DNA of 64,000 bases from Nitrosospira multiformis (GTDB lineage: Bacteria; Pseudomonadota; Gammaproteobacteria; Burkholderiales; Nitrosomonadaceae), in NCBI RefSeq assembly GCF_900111585.1, contig NZ_FOHI01000007.1:124001-188000 (forward strand). The letters are read 5' to 3'. This document shows positions 33,232-43,601 of this stretch, piece by piece (within the stretch, counting starts at the first letter, position 1; the number at the start of each line of letters is the position of its first letter). Under the pieces are notes generated by a model. The model did no database searches. It had not been told where the DNA came from and worked only from the letters and a program-made list of their open reading frames with translations. Both the position numbers and the translations under genes were made by a program.

Positions 33232-33529
33232 ACTAAGTCTCCTAAAAATCCCTTCTTTAGTCTCTGGTTTCCTTGACTTTCGTAACTAACTATTCTATCA
33301 GAGACAGAAGGCGTACGGAATTCTCCCGCTCCGTTCCTTTTTTCAGTCTTGTTCACGTTTGCGGCTCCATCCCCGAACAGGTGTGGAAGAATCCCTCCAC
33401 GGCAGAGATGCAGGCGAGTTGTCCTGTAAAGGTGACAGCTGGTCAGTTGCTCAGGCTGCTGCGGTAGTATCGAAAATACGGTAAAATTTAAAGTTTTCCC
33501 GTCGCGGAAAATCTTATCTACTCAAGAAC

Positions 33530-34285
33530 ATGAAAAAACTCGTTCTCCTGCGGCATGGAGAAAGCACTTGGAACAAGGAGAATCGCTTTACGGGCTGGAC
33601 AGACGTGGACTTGACTCCAAAAGGAGCGGAGGAGGCCCACAATTCCGGACGCCTGTTGCGGGAAGCCGGATTCACTTTCGATATCGCCTACACTTCGGTA
33701 CTGAAGCGCGCCATTCGCACATTATGGATCGTGCTGGATGAAATGGATCAGATGTGGATTCCCGTCGAATTATCGTGGCGGCTGAATGAGCGTCATTATG
33801 GCGCGTTGCAAGGCCTGAACAAACTTGAAACAGCAGTTGCATATGGTGAAGAACAGGTGTTGATCTGGCGGCGGAGTTACGATATTCGCCCGCCTGCCCT
33901 CACTCCCGATGATCCCCGTTATCCCGGATCCGACCCTCGCTACCGGAACTTGCCAAAGCAGGATATTCCCCTTACCGAGTGCCTCCGGGATACCGTGTCA
34001 CGGTTTCTGCCCTACTGGTGTGAAAGCATTGCCCCGCAGGTCAAAAGTGACAAAAGCGTGCTCATCACCGCGCATGGAAATTCGCTCCGGGCTCTCGTCA
34101 TGTATCTTGACAACCTTTCCGAACAGGAAATCATGGAGCTCAATATTCCGACCGGCATTCCGCTCGTATATGAGCTTGACGACAGCCTGAAACCAGTCCG
34201 CAGCTATTATCTCGGAGACCAGGCAAAAATCGAGCAGGCCATGCAGGTCGTCGCGAATCAGGGAAAAATTCTGCCCAACCTTTAA
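33530..34285 (+). CDS. gpmA: 2,3-bisphosphoglycerate-dependent phosphoglycerate mutase
   Basis: Interconverts 3- and 2-phosphoglycerate. The 251-residue protein has the phospho-histidine motif [10 protein letters not shown] at residues 5-14, the [16 protein letters not shown] segment, ERHYGALQG and the second histidine in [11 protein letters not shown]. It is the cofactor-dependent enzyme, unrelated to the GpmM type that occupies this place before envC in enterobacteria. ATG at 33530. Confidence 0.95.
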   Translation: MKKLVLLRHGESTWNKENRFTGWTDVDLTPKGAEEAHNSGRLLREAGFTFDIAYTSVLKRAIRTLWIVLDEMDQMWIPVELSWRLNERHYGALQGLNKLETAVAYGEEQVLIWRRSYDIRPPALTPDDPRYPGSDPRYRNLPKQDIPLTECLRDTVSRFLPYWCESIAPQVKSDKSVLITAHGNSLRALVMYLDNLSEQEIMELNIPTGIPLVYELDDSLKPVRSYYLGDQAKIEQAMQVVANQGKILPNL

Positions 34286-34428
34286 CTTTTGGTTTAATCT
34301 CTGTTTTTCCTATTGCCGTACTTGCCGCGTCTGTTCTTTATACGCATACTCTCTGACTTCTGATCCGGCTGCCTTTTCCTTCTCATCCCACTGCTCGATG
34401 GCGTAGGATCTGCTCACGCTCGATACGT

Positions 34429-35703
34429 TTGAAAATTTCAGCCTCAATCCGTATTCGTCTCTGGCTCAAGGTCTGCCGCACGCTTATCCCTGCCTGCGCG
34501 CTGTTAATCTGGCAAGCGCCTGTGGCCGCGGAGCCATCCGATAGTGAAGAGTTGAAACAACTGAGAAACAAGATCGAGACGCTGGAAAAGGAACTCACGG
34601 ATACGGAAGGATACAGGTCCGAAGCGGCGGGAGCGCTGCGCGAATCGGAAAAAGCGATCGATGCCGCTAACCGGCGGCTTGCGGAACTCGCCAAGCAGCG
34701 GCGTGCCGCGAACAGCAAGCTTGGCCAGCTGAAAGCGCAGGCTGCCCAGATCAAGAAGGAAATAGCGGCGCAGCAACTGCAGTTGAGGAACCTGCTTTAC
34801 GGACTCTATATCGCCGGAGGCGGACGAAAAGAGTACTTGAGTCTCTTGCTGAGTCAGCGGAATCCTAATGAAATAGCCCGCAATCTCCACTATTACGAAT
34901 ATTTCTCACGCGCTCGCAAGGAAGGTATCGATGGCCTGCGTGCGAATCTTGAGAAGCTCAATAAGCTCAGCCTCGCCAGCCGGGAAAAAAGTACCGAGAT
35001 CTCGGGTGTGCACGCACGCCACGCCGAGCAGAAAGTACAGCTCGAACAACAAAAAGACGGTCACGCGAAGCTTCTGGCAGAAATATCACTGCAAGCCGAA
35101 GAGCAGCGGCGCGAAATCAACCGGCTCAGGCGCAATGAAGACCGCCTCACCAGGCTGGTGGAAAAACTTACCAGGATGCTTGCGAAGAAAAAGAAATTCG
35201 AAGCATCTGAAAAACCTTCCGAGCCAGGTGCACCCCCTGCTCCTGCCAGCAACAGCAGTTCCCCCGATTCATCGGAGAATGGGGTGCCATTTACGAATGG
35301 AACGTCCTTCTCCTCCCTCCGCGGCCACCTGAATTCACCAGTGCGCGGGGAACTTGCGAATCGCTTCGGGAGTCCACGTGCAGATGGTGGCGTTACCTGG
35401 AAAGGGTTGTTCATCCGCGCCGCTGGCGGCGAGAGTGTGAAGGCTATTGCAAATGGACGCGTCGTATTCGCCGACTGGCTCAGAGGGTTCGGCAATCTGA
35501 TGATTCTAGACCACGGCGACAGCTATATGAGTCTTTATGGAAATAATGAAGCGGTCCATAAGCGGGTGGGAGACGTGATCAATGCCGGAGAGACGATAGC
35601 CACAGTAGGCAATAGCAGTGGAAATTCCGATACCGGCCTATACTTTGAATTGCGCCATCAGGGCAAACCGTTTGACCCTTTGAACTGGGTCAGAATAAAA
35701 TGA
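34429..35703 (+). CDS. envC: Murein hydrolase activator EnvC-like, M23 (LytM) domain
   Basis: Periplasmic activator of cell-division amidases. The 424-residue protein has a signal-like hydrophobic stretch near residues 14-32, a long coiled coil (about 38-265, rich in Lys/Glu/Arg heptads) and a C-terminal LytM/M23 domain (about 310-420) with GVTWKGLFIRA, GNLMILDHGDSYMSLYGNNE and YFELRHQGKPFDPLNW. The metal ligands of active M23 peptidases appear degenerate (for example R or K near the first His position), as in EnvC, which activates rather than cleaves. It is followed after 36 bases by ctp. Confidence 0.88.
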   Translation: MKISASIRIRLWLKVCRTLIPACALLIWQAPVAAEPSDSEELKQLRNKIETLEKELTDTEGYRSEAAGALRESEKAIDAANRRLAELAKQRRAANSKLGQLKAQAAQIKKEIAAQQLQLRNLLYGLYIAGGGRKEYLSLLLSQRNPNEIARNLHYYEYFSRARKEGIDGLRANLEKLNKLSLASREKSTEISGVHARHAEQKVQLEQQKDGHAKLLAEISLQAEEQRREINRLRRNEDRLTRLVEKLTRMLAKKKKFEASEKPSEPGAPPAPASNSSSPDSSENGVPFTNGTSFSSLRGHLNSPVRGELANRFGSPRADGGVTWKGLFIRAAGGESVKAIANGRVVFADWLRGFGNLMILDHGDSYMSLYGNNEAVHKRVGDVINAGETIATVGNSSGNSDTGLYFELRHQGKPFDPLNWVRIK

Positions 35704-35739
35704 TCTAAGCAACAATTTGACTTGTTTGGAGAATATTTA

Positions 35740-37185
35740 ATGGGCGACAAAATGCGGCAGTTCGGCCTCGTCATTTTCGGTGCAATCGCCGGCGTGATGC
35801 TGAGCCTCAATTTTTCTGCTGTTGCCGATAAGGAACCGCAGGGGGTCCTGCATCCCCTTCCAGTGGAGGAGCTTCGCGCCTTCACAGAAGTGTTCGGGCG
35901 GATAAAAAATGATTACGTTGAACCGGTAGAAGACAAAAAACTCATCACTGAAGCCATCAATGGCATGCTGACAGGCCTCGATCCCCATTCCGCCTATCTG
36001 GATGCAGATGCTTTCAAGGAGCTGCAGATTGGCACCCAGGGTGAGTTCGGGGGTCTAGGCATCGAAGTGAGCATGGAAGACGGGTTTGTCAAGGTCATTT
36101 CTCCTATCGAGGATACGCCCGCCTTCCGCGCCGGGATAAAACCTGGAGATCTTATCATCAAGCTGGACGATACGGCGGTCAAGGGGCTCTCGCTTACGGA
36201 TGCCATCAAGCGCATGCGCGGCAAGCCCGATACGCCTATTACCCTTACCGTCGTGCGCAAGGGTGAGGCCAAGCCGATTGTGTTCCCGCTGGTTCGCGCC
36301 GTCATCAGGATACAAAGCGTGAAGTCAAAAATGATCGAGCCTGGCTACGGATATATTCGTATCACCCAGTTTCAGGAACAGACGGGGGAAAACCTGGCGA
36401 AGGCGATAGATAAGCTTTTCAAGGAAAGCGGCGGGTCGATGAAGGGACTGGTGCTGGACCTGCGTAATGACCCGGGCGGCCTGCTGAATGGAGCAGTGGC
36501 AGTATCTGCGGCCTTTTTACCGGACGATTCTCTGGTTGTCTATACTGATGGCCGTAGCGAAGATGCGAAGATGAAACTCAAGGCCAGTCCTGAGTTCTAT
36601 CTGCGCGATACGAAGAACGACTACGTCAAGCGGCTCCCCCCGGGTATCAAGACCGTACCGATGGTGACACTCGTAAATGGCGGCTCGGCTTCAGCTTCAG
36701 AAATCGTCGCCGGCGCATTGCAGGATCATAAACGGTCGATCGTGATGGGAACGCAAACCTTCGGTAAAGGTTCGGTGCAAACCATTTTACCGCTGGGGAA
36801 CAACACAGCCATCAAATTGACCACGGCACGGTACTATACGCCAAATGGACAATCCATCCAGGCCAAGGGAATTACGCCTGATGTCATGGACGAATTGGCA
36901 AAGGATGAAGTCGAGCGCCTGCGTGAAGCTGATCTCGATCGTCATCTATCCAATGGCAAGGCTGAGGAGCAGAAACGGGAGACGGAAGCGAAGGTAGCGC
37001 CTGAGGCAAAGGTGGCGCCAAAACCGGGAGTCAAGCCGGTCAAGTCCGAGAACGAAGAAGACAAGAACAAGAAGCGTGAATCACCTGCTGAGTTTGGTTC
37101 CAGCGATGATCTGCTGCTAGTTCAGGCGATCAGCTATATCAAGGAAAATGCCAGCAAGCGCGCAACTGCAAAAGTAGAAAACTGA
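35740..37185 (+). CDS. ctp: C-terminal processing peptidase, S41 family
   Basis: Periplasmic serine protease that trims C-termini of exported proteins. The 481-residue protein has a signal/anchor segment (about 8-26), a PDZ domain (about 95-170; GEFGGLGIEV, GIKPGDLIIKLD) and the S41 catalytic domain with the nucleophile in NGGSASASEIVAGAL and the general-base Lys in GTQTFGKGSVQT. A Lys/Glu/Pro-rich linker (about 415-455) precedes the C-terminal helix. ATG at 35740 with GGAG 8-9 bases upstream is preferred over TTG at 35722. Runs after envC. Confidence 0.93.
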   Translation: MGDKMRQFGLVIFGAIAGVMLSLNFSAVADKEPQGVLHPLPVEELRAFTEVFGRIKNDYVEPVEDKKLITEAINGMLTGLDPHSAYLDADAFKELQIGTQGEFGGLGIEVSMEDGFVKVISPIEDTPAFRAGIKPGDLIIKLDDTAVKGLSLTDAIKRMRGKPDTPITLTVVRKGEAKPIVFPLVRAVIRIQSVKSKMIEPGYGYIRITQFQEQTGENLAKAIDKLFKESGGSMKGLVLDLRNDPGGLLNGAVAVSAAFLPDDSLVVYTDGRSEDAKMKLKASPEFYLRDTKNDYVKRLPPGIKTVPMVTLVNGGSASASEIVAGALQDHKRSIVMGTQTFGKGSVQTILPLGNNTAIKLTTARYYTPNGQSIQAKGITPDVMDELAKDEVERLREADLDRHLSNGKAEEQKRETEAKVAPEAKVAPKPGVKPVKSENEEDKNKKRESPAEFGSSDDLLLVQAISYIKENASKRATAKVEN

Positions 37186-37201
37186 GGCAACTCCTGAACA
37201 T

Positions 37202-37250
37202 CAGGCAGCGGAAGAATCGAGGCAAAATGCCATAATTCTTTCGCTGCCTG
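37202..37250 (+). terminator. Strong hairpin after ctp
   Basis: Arms CAGGCAGCG-G-AAGAAT (37202-37217) and ATTCTT-T-CGCTGCCTG (37235-37250) pair over 16 positions with one G-U, only 16 bases after the ctp stop. No T-run follows, so it may act as an mRNA end stabiliser or a factor-assisted terminator. Confidence 0.6.
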
Positions 37251-37467
37251 CATCCCTGCGAATTTCACAGATGTCGTGCATTAGTCAAGCACGCTTCGCT
37301 TAATATCCGCCTGGCTCGTTGCGTTCCCGCTTTTATCCTCATCCAGGGAAGTTCACATCGGTAGCCCATCCATTAGTTGACACGCATCAACGATGTTCCC
37401 TACGCCCTTCTTCTGAAAAAGGGCGATATCCAGTATCACTCTCAGACGGCGGCGAAACATTTTCCAA

Positions 37468-38250
37468 ATGAATGACGATCAGTTGCTGCGTTACAGCCGT
37501 CACATCCTGTTGCCGGAGATAGGAATACAGGGTCAGGAAACCTTGATCCGGTCGCATGTACTGGTAGTCGGGGCGGGGGGACTCGGCTCCCCTGCCACCA
37601 TGTACCTTGCCTCAAGCGGAGTCGGCAAGCTCACTATCTGTGACAATGACAGAGTTGACCTGACCAACCTCCAGCGCCAGATCATTCACGGTACAGACGA
37701 CATTGGCGCACCGAAAACACACTCTGCCAGAAAGACTCTTGCGAAAATCAATCCTGAAGTCGAAGTGATCGAACTCGACGAACGTATGGATGAAAAAAGA
37801 TTGCTGCAACTGGTCGGAGACGCCGATGTGATCGTGGACGCGAGCGATAACTTTCCCACCCGTTACGCTATCAATCGTTCTTGTGTCCTTCTCCGCAAGC
37901 CGCTCGTATCAGGCGCAGCCGTGCGTTTTGAGGGGCAAGTCGCGGTATTCGATCTCAGGCACCCAGCCAGTCCATGCTATCACTGCTTGTTTCCAGCAGG
38001 TGGCGAAGATCAGGACATGCGCTGCGCAGTGATGGGCGTGCTTGCACCGCTGGTAGGAATCATTGGCTGCATGCAGGCTGCAGAAACACTGAAAATTCTC
38101 ACCAACACCGGCCAAACCTTGAACGGCCGCCTGCTTACGCTGGACGGTCTTGCCATGAAATGGAAATCGTCCGAACTGAGAAAGGATCCAGGGTGCGAGG
38201 TTTGCGGAAATCTGCGTGACCAGATGTTTAACCCAATCGCAATCAAATAG
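37468..38250 (+). CDS. moeB: ThiF/MoeB/HesA-type sulfur-carrier adenylyltransferase
   Basis: E1-like enzyme that adenylates the C-terminus of a small sulfur-carrier protein (MoaD or ThiS). The 260-residue protein has the nucleotide motif GAGGLGSPATMYLASSGVG, the Asp in TICDNDRVDLTNLQRQI, DASDNFPTRYAIN, two CxxC zinc pairs (CYHC, CEVC) and a conserved Cys in the MRCAVMGVLAPLVG segment. MoeB and ThiF cannot be separated with certainty by sequence; no moaD or thiS lies nearby. A 280-base gap separates it from ctp. Confidence 0.88.
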   Translation: MNDDQLLRYSRHILLPEIGIQGQETLIRSHVLVVGAGGLGSPATMYLASSGVGKLTICDNDRVDLTNLQRQIIHGTDDIGAPKTHSARKTLAKINPEVEVIELDERMDEKRLLQLVGDADVIVDASDNFPTRYAINRSCVLLRKPLVSGAAVRFEGQVAVFDLRHPASPCYHCLFPAGGEDQDMRCAVMGVLAPLVGIIGCMQAAETLKILTNTGQTLNGRLLTLDGLAMKWKSSELRKDPGCEVCGNLRDQMFNPIAIK

Positions 38251-38362
38251 CGATCCACGTGCGACCTATTGGGATCGGCTCATGGGTTAACTACACCTAT
38301 CGACGGGTGTCTATCGAATTACTCATACATCTTTATCTTTCGAGCATGAGCATTCAGCATTG

Positions 38363-38965
38363 CTACGAAACCACCTGCCCGAAGGAATTGCTGGAAACTA
38401 TCTCTCTAAACTGTGCTTCCCAATATTCCATCGGATCGCGTTTGAAACCGCTTTTGGCAAACTGGTGCCAACGGCCCACAACATAACATAGCAGCATATT
38501 TGCGTGAGCGGATACGTCCAGATCCTCTACTATTTCCCGCTGGCTTACTGCAAAACGTAACGCCTGCTTGAGCGTCGCCTCCAGACGGTCGTGCAGTTGG
38601 GTGACGCGATTTTGCAAACGCTCATTCTCGTTTATCAAGGCATCCCCGATCAACACCCTGGTCATTCCAGGATTTTTCTTTGCAAAACCAAGCAATAGGG
38701 CAAGAATGCCTTCGATCTGCCTGATGCCACTTTTTTCTTCCGCTACCATCTTATTGATGAAGGTGAACAGGGTCTTTTCTATGAACTCGATCAAACTGTC
38801 AAACATTTGTGCTTTGCTGGCGAAATGACGGTAAAGCGCGGCCTCGGAAACATCCAGCTTTGCCGCCAGCGCCGCTGTGGTAATTTTACCTGCCCTAGGC
38901 TCTTCCAGCATCTCTGCCAGAACCTGCAGAATCTGATCTTTTCTTTCCCCAGGCCTGCCCGTCAT
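38363..38965 (-). CDS. slmA: Nucleoid occlusion factor SlmA (TetR fold)
   Basis: DNA-binding protein that blocks FtsZ assembly over the nucleoid. The 200-residue protein starts with GRPGERKDQILQVLAEML, has the TetR helix-turn-helix TTAALAAKLDVSEAALYRHF and the SlmA-type FIEKTLFTFINKM and NPGMTRVLIGDAL segments. It lies beside argB, a pairing seen in other betaproteobacteria. ATG at 38965. Confidence 0.92.
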   Translation of the reverse strand: MTGRPGERKDQILQVLAEMLEEPRAGKITTAALAAKLDVSEAALYRHFASKAQMFDSLIEFIEKTLFTFINKMVAEEKSGIRQIEGILALLLGFAKKNPGMTRVLIGDALINENERLQNRVTQLHDRLEATLKQALRFAVSQREIVEDLDVSAHANMLLCYVVGRWHQFAKSGFKRDPMEYWEAQFREIVSSNSFGQVVS

Positions 38966-39145
38966 TGATTCCTCGCTTCAATACCGAATTTCAAGCTCTG
39001 CCACCTATTATAACTACCATAACTACCGCGCGACATGGATGGGCAATGTCCAGCAACTCCCTCCCTCGAGGGAATCCATAAGGATCTTGGCGAAATATTT
39101 GCCAGGGGCAACAGTTTGCCTGCCGGATTGCCATGAAGCAGTAAA

Positions 39146-40033
<888 letters not shown>

Positions 40034-40136
40034 TTACCTGAGGAAACTTTTTGCGCTATTTTACCTTGAGTAGCGCGCCGCCGGGCTTCAAAAATTCGAC
40101 CCTCTCGACAGCATTAACATGACATAGGAGACCATC

Positions 40137-40463
40137 TCAGAGATTGCTTCCATCGCGAATACGGCGAGCGAATTCAACTGGCAAGACCCAGATAAGGCCG
40201 TCGCCAATCTGACCTGTACGACCTTCACGCATGATCACATCGGTAATGCTATCGACCATGTCATCAGCGACAAGGGTGCAAAGCATGACCTTTCCGGTGA
40301 AATCGGTGAGCGCCTCCTTCAGACTTGGGTTATCGATGAGTACAGGAGCGGAGAATCCCTTTGCTTCAAGCACTGTCAGGCCGGGAAAGCCTGGAATAGC
40401 GCGCAACGCCCGCCGCAATCCATATAGCCGATCCGGTCGGCATATCGCGCGGATTTCCTTCAT
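40137..40463 (-). CDS. PII-like protein linked to a metal efflux operon
   Basis: A 108-residue protein of the GlnB/PII fold: MKEIRAICRPDRLYGLRRAL matches strand 1/helix 1, and GRTGQIGDGLIWVLPVE matches the B-loop and following strand. The T-loop region (about 37-56, GFSAPVLIDNPSLKEALTDF) has neither the length nor the uridylylated tyrosine segment of GlnB, so it is not a classical nitrogen regulator. It follows the RND pump by 12 bases and ends the operon, so a metal- or nucleotide-sensing role in efflux is inferred. Related PII-like genes beside RND pumps are known, but their role is poorly defined. Confidence 0.75.
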   Translation of the reverse strand: MKEIRAICRPDRLYGLRRALRAIPGFPGLTVLEAKGFSAPVLIDNPSLKEALTDFTGKVMLCTLVADDMVDSITDVIMREGRTGQIGDGLIWVLPVEFARRIRDGSNL

Positions 40464-40475
40464 CTTGCTCTCTCC

Positions 40476-43400
40476 TCAGATTTCTACCGGCTTCTCGTCG
40501 AACCAGCGGTATAACGTCGGCAATACAACCAGTGTCAGCAGGGTTGAAGTAATCAATCCACCAATGACCACTACGGCGAGGGGACGCTGCACTTCCGAAC
40601 CGGGACCGGTCGCGAAGAGAAACGGTATCAAGCCAAGCATCGCAACTGTTGCCGTCATCAGTACCGGGCGGAAGCGTTGCTCACAGCCCTTGATAACCGA
40701 TTCTGCAACGCTTGCTCCCTGTTCGCGCAGTTTCCGGATATAGGAAATCAGCACGACTCCATTCAGCACTGCGATACCCCATAACGCGATAAAGCCCACG
40801 GAGGCTGGCACTGAAAGATATTCTCCGGTGACAAAAAGTCCAATGACTCCGCCGATGGAAGCAAATGGCAGCACGAGGATGATGAGTCCGGCGAGTTTGA
40901 TCGAATTGAACAATACAAACAGTAAGAAGAAAATCGCAGCGATGGTAAGCGGTACTATTATCGAAAGCGTTTCCATTGCACGTTCCATGTTCTCGAACTG
41001 GCCCCCCCAGACAAAGTAATAACCTGTCGGAAGCTGCACTTCCTTCGCGATGCGCTGCTGCACTTCTTCAACAAAGCCTCCGAGATCGCGTTCATGCACG
41101 TTGACTCCTACCACCACCCGTCGTTTCGCATATTCGCGGGATACCTGCGCCGGCCCATCGACAACACGAATATCTGCAACAGCACTCAGCGGCACCAGGA
41201 CGCCTCCATTTGCCAGGACGCCGTCCGAACCACGGACGCCCGGTTGCCGCAGCAGGAGATCGCGAATCGACTCCACGTCGTCGCGAAACCGCTCCGGAAA
41301 GCGCAGAAGGAGGGAGATGCGTCGTTCACGTTCGAATACGGTCGTCACCGCCTTTCCCCCGATGGCCGTCTGGATCAGTTCATTCACGTCGGCAACGTTG
41401 AGACCATGCCGCGCTATCGCATAACGGTTGATATCGATGGTAAGGGATTGCTGTCCCGATAATCGCTCGATGCGGAGATCGCGGGCGCCCCGTACAGATT
41501 TCAGGATACGCGCCACCTGTTCAGACAATTCGCGCAACTTTTCCAGATCATCGCCGAAAATTTTGAGGGCAACCTCCGAGCGTACACCGGTTACCATCTC
41601 GTCAACGCGTTGGGCGATAGGTTGGGACAACACAATAGATACACCGGGTAAGACAGCCAGGGCCTTGCGAATATCCTCCTCGACTTCCGCCTGGGTTCGA
41701 TCGGATTCGGGATCCAGCGCAGCAATAGGATCAGACTCGTTCTGAGAGGCCGGGTCAGCGGGAGACTCTCCGCGGCCAAGCTTCGATACCACGGTCTTGA
41801 CACCCGGCACTGCCGCAATCAGCGCCATCGCCTCCGATTCAATCTCGATAGCCTCGTCCAGCGAGATTGAGGGCACACGGATGATGACAGGCGTAATGGA
41901 ACCCTCCTGCATGGTCGGGATGAAGGATTTACCGAGGAGCGGGAACAACGAAAACGATAATGCGAGCAGACCGATGGCAGTGAGGATCGTGGTTTTCTCG
42001 TGCGCCAGAGCGGAATTCAGCAGCCGGTGATAGCTCGATTTGAGAAAGGCTATGATTTTGGTGTCCTTATCGGCGCCGCCTTTGAGAATGTAGGCACAGA
42101 GCACGGGTGAAAGCGTCAACGATACGACCAACGACACCGCTAGCGCGATCGCGATGGTGAATGCAAGCGGACTGAACGTCTTGCCCTCCATGCCCTGCAA
42201 CGCCATAAGTGGAAGAAACACCAGGATGATGATGCAGATCCCGAAAATCACTGGTGTTCCCACCTCGACGACGGCATCGAGGATGGTTTGCAGCCTGGAC
42301 TCGCGTGGGCCGCTCGCGTGTCCAAGGCGATGATAGACATTTTCCACCACTACCACGGTAGAATCGACCATCAAACCAATGGCGATGGCAAGCCCTCCGA
42401 GCGACATCAGGTTGGCGGAAATCTGCTGCTGATTCATCACCATAAAGGTGACCAGCGGTGTGATGATCAGTGTCGCGACGACGATCAGGCTGGAGCGGAC
42501 ATCCCCCAGAAATATGAACAACACGACCACAACCAGAAAAATGCCTTCCATCAGGACCTTGCTTACCGTCCACAATGCAGCATCCACGAGGTCGGTACGA
42601 TCATAGAATGGAACGATCTGAAGACCCCCTGGTAACAGCTTGCGATCATTGATTTCGGCAACCTTTGCCTTTACTCGCCCGACAATTTCCTTCGCGTTCC
42701 CGCCACGCAGCATCATCACAATACCCGCGACGGATTCGGTATATCCGCCTTTGATGCTTGCGCCCTGCCGCACTTCCGCCCCGAATTTCACCTCGGCGAC
42801 ATCCCGTACGAACACAGGAACACCGTCGACTTCTTTCAGAACAATGTTTCTGATGTCGTCCAACGACTGGATCAGTCCCACGCCCCTGATCAGGTACTGC
42901 TCGGCGTGCAGGGGCAATATGTTGCCGCTCGAGTTGGCGTTATTGCTCGCAATGGCTCGATCCACCTGCGCCAAGGTCAGATCGTAGTGGCGCAGGCGGT
43001 CAGGGTTGACCAGCACATGGTATTGCTTGACGTAACCCCCCTGCGAATTGATTTCGGCCACGCCCTGCACGGAACGCAGCAGCGGTCGCACTACCCAGTC
43101 CTGTATGGTGCGTCGCCGCGTCAGCTCCTCCACCGAAAGCGCTTGCTTGCCGTCATCGGGATGCTCCAGGGTGTATTGGTAGACTTCCCCGAGGCCGGTA
43201 GTGACAGGACCAAGTACCGGTGTAATACCGGGCGGCATCTTGCTGGCAACCCCAAGCAATCGCTCCATCACCAACTGGCGCGCAAAATAAACATCCGTCT
43301 GGTCCGTGAAAACCAGCGTGATAAGCGATATTCCGCTCTTGTTCAGGGACCGCATTTCCACCAGCCCGGGCAGGCCCGTCATCGCAATTTCCACCGGTAC

Positions 43401-43598
43401 GGTGACAATCCGTTCGATCTCTTCGGGACTCCGACCTGGTGCTTCGGTAGCAACCTGCACCTGCACGTTGGTCACGTCTGGAAAGGCATCGACCGACAAC
43501 TTGGTTGAAGCGTGCATGCCGGCAGCCATCAAGCCGAGCGCAACTACCACCACTATCAGGCGTTGCTTGAGCATCGCACGAACGATCGACGCCAGCAT
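40476..43598 (-). CDS. Heavy-metal RND efflux pump, CzcA/CusA family
   Basis: Proton-driven inner-membrane transporter of a tripartite metal exporter. The 1040-residue protein has the RND pattern of one membrane helix, a large periplasmic loop, five or six helices, a second loop and five helices. It shows the N-terminal TKLSVDAFPDVTNVQVQV, GLMVDSTVVVVENVYHRLG in helix 4 (the proton-relay acidic residue region) and GKSFIPTMQEGSITPVIIRV. The metal (Co/Zn/Cd versus Cu/Ag, or Ni) is not fixed by sequence. The gene follows the adaptor by 3 bases. Family motifs make a CzcA-class call safe. Confidence 0.93.
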   Translation of the reverse strand: MLASIVRAMLKQRLIVVVVALGLMAAGMHASTKLSVDAFPDVTNVQVQVATEAPGRSPEEIERIVTVPVEIAMTGLPGLVEMRSLNKSGISLITLVFTDQTDVYFARQLVMERLLGVASKMPPGITPVLGPVTTGLGEVYQYTLEHPDDGKQALSVEELTRRRTIQDWVVRPLLRSVQGVAEINSQGGYVKQYHVLVNPDRLRHYDLTLAQVDRAIASNNANSSGNILPLHAEQYLIRGVGLIQSLDDIRNIVLKEVDGVPVFVRDVAEVKFGAEVRQGASIKGGYTESVAGIVMMLRGGNAKEIVGRVKAKVAEINDRKLLPGGLQIVPFYDRTDLVDAALWTVSKVLMEGIFLVVVVLFIFLGDVRSSLIVVATLIITPLVTFMVMNQQQISANLMSLGGLAIAIGLMVDSTVVVVENVYHRLGHASGPRESRLQTILDAVVEVGTPVIFGICIIILVFLPLMALQGMEGKTFSPLAFTIAIALAVSLVVSLTLSPVLCAYILKGGADKDTKIIAFLKSSYHRLLNSALAHEKTTILTAIGLLALSFSLFPLLGKSFIPTMQEGSITPVIIRVPSISLDEAIEIESEAMALIAAVPGVKTVVSKLGRGESPADPASQNESDPIAALDPESDRTQAEVEEDIRKALAVLPGVSIVLSQPIAQRVDEMVTGVRSEVALKIFGDDLEKLRELSEQVARILKSVRGARDLRIERLSGQQSLTIDINRYAIARHGLNVADVNELIQTAIGGKAVTTVFERERRISLLLRFPERFRDDVESIRDLLLRQPGVRGSDGVLANGGVLVPLSAVADIRVVDGPAQVSREYAKRRVVVGVNVHERDLGGFVEEVQQRIAKEVQLPTGYYFVWGGQFENMERAMETLSIIVPLTIAAIFFLLFVLFNSIKLAGLIILVLPFASIGGVIGLFVTGEYLSVPASVGFIALWGIAVLNGVVLISYIRKLREQGASVAESVIKGCEQRFRPVLMTATVAMLGLIPFLFATGPGSEVQRPLAVVVIGGLITSTLLTLVVLPTLYRWFDEKPVEI

Positions 43599-43601
43599 GG
43601 G

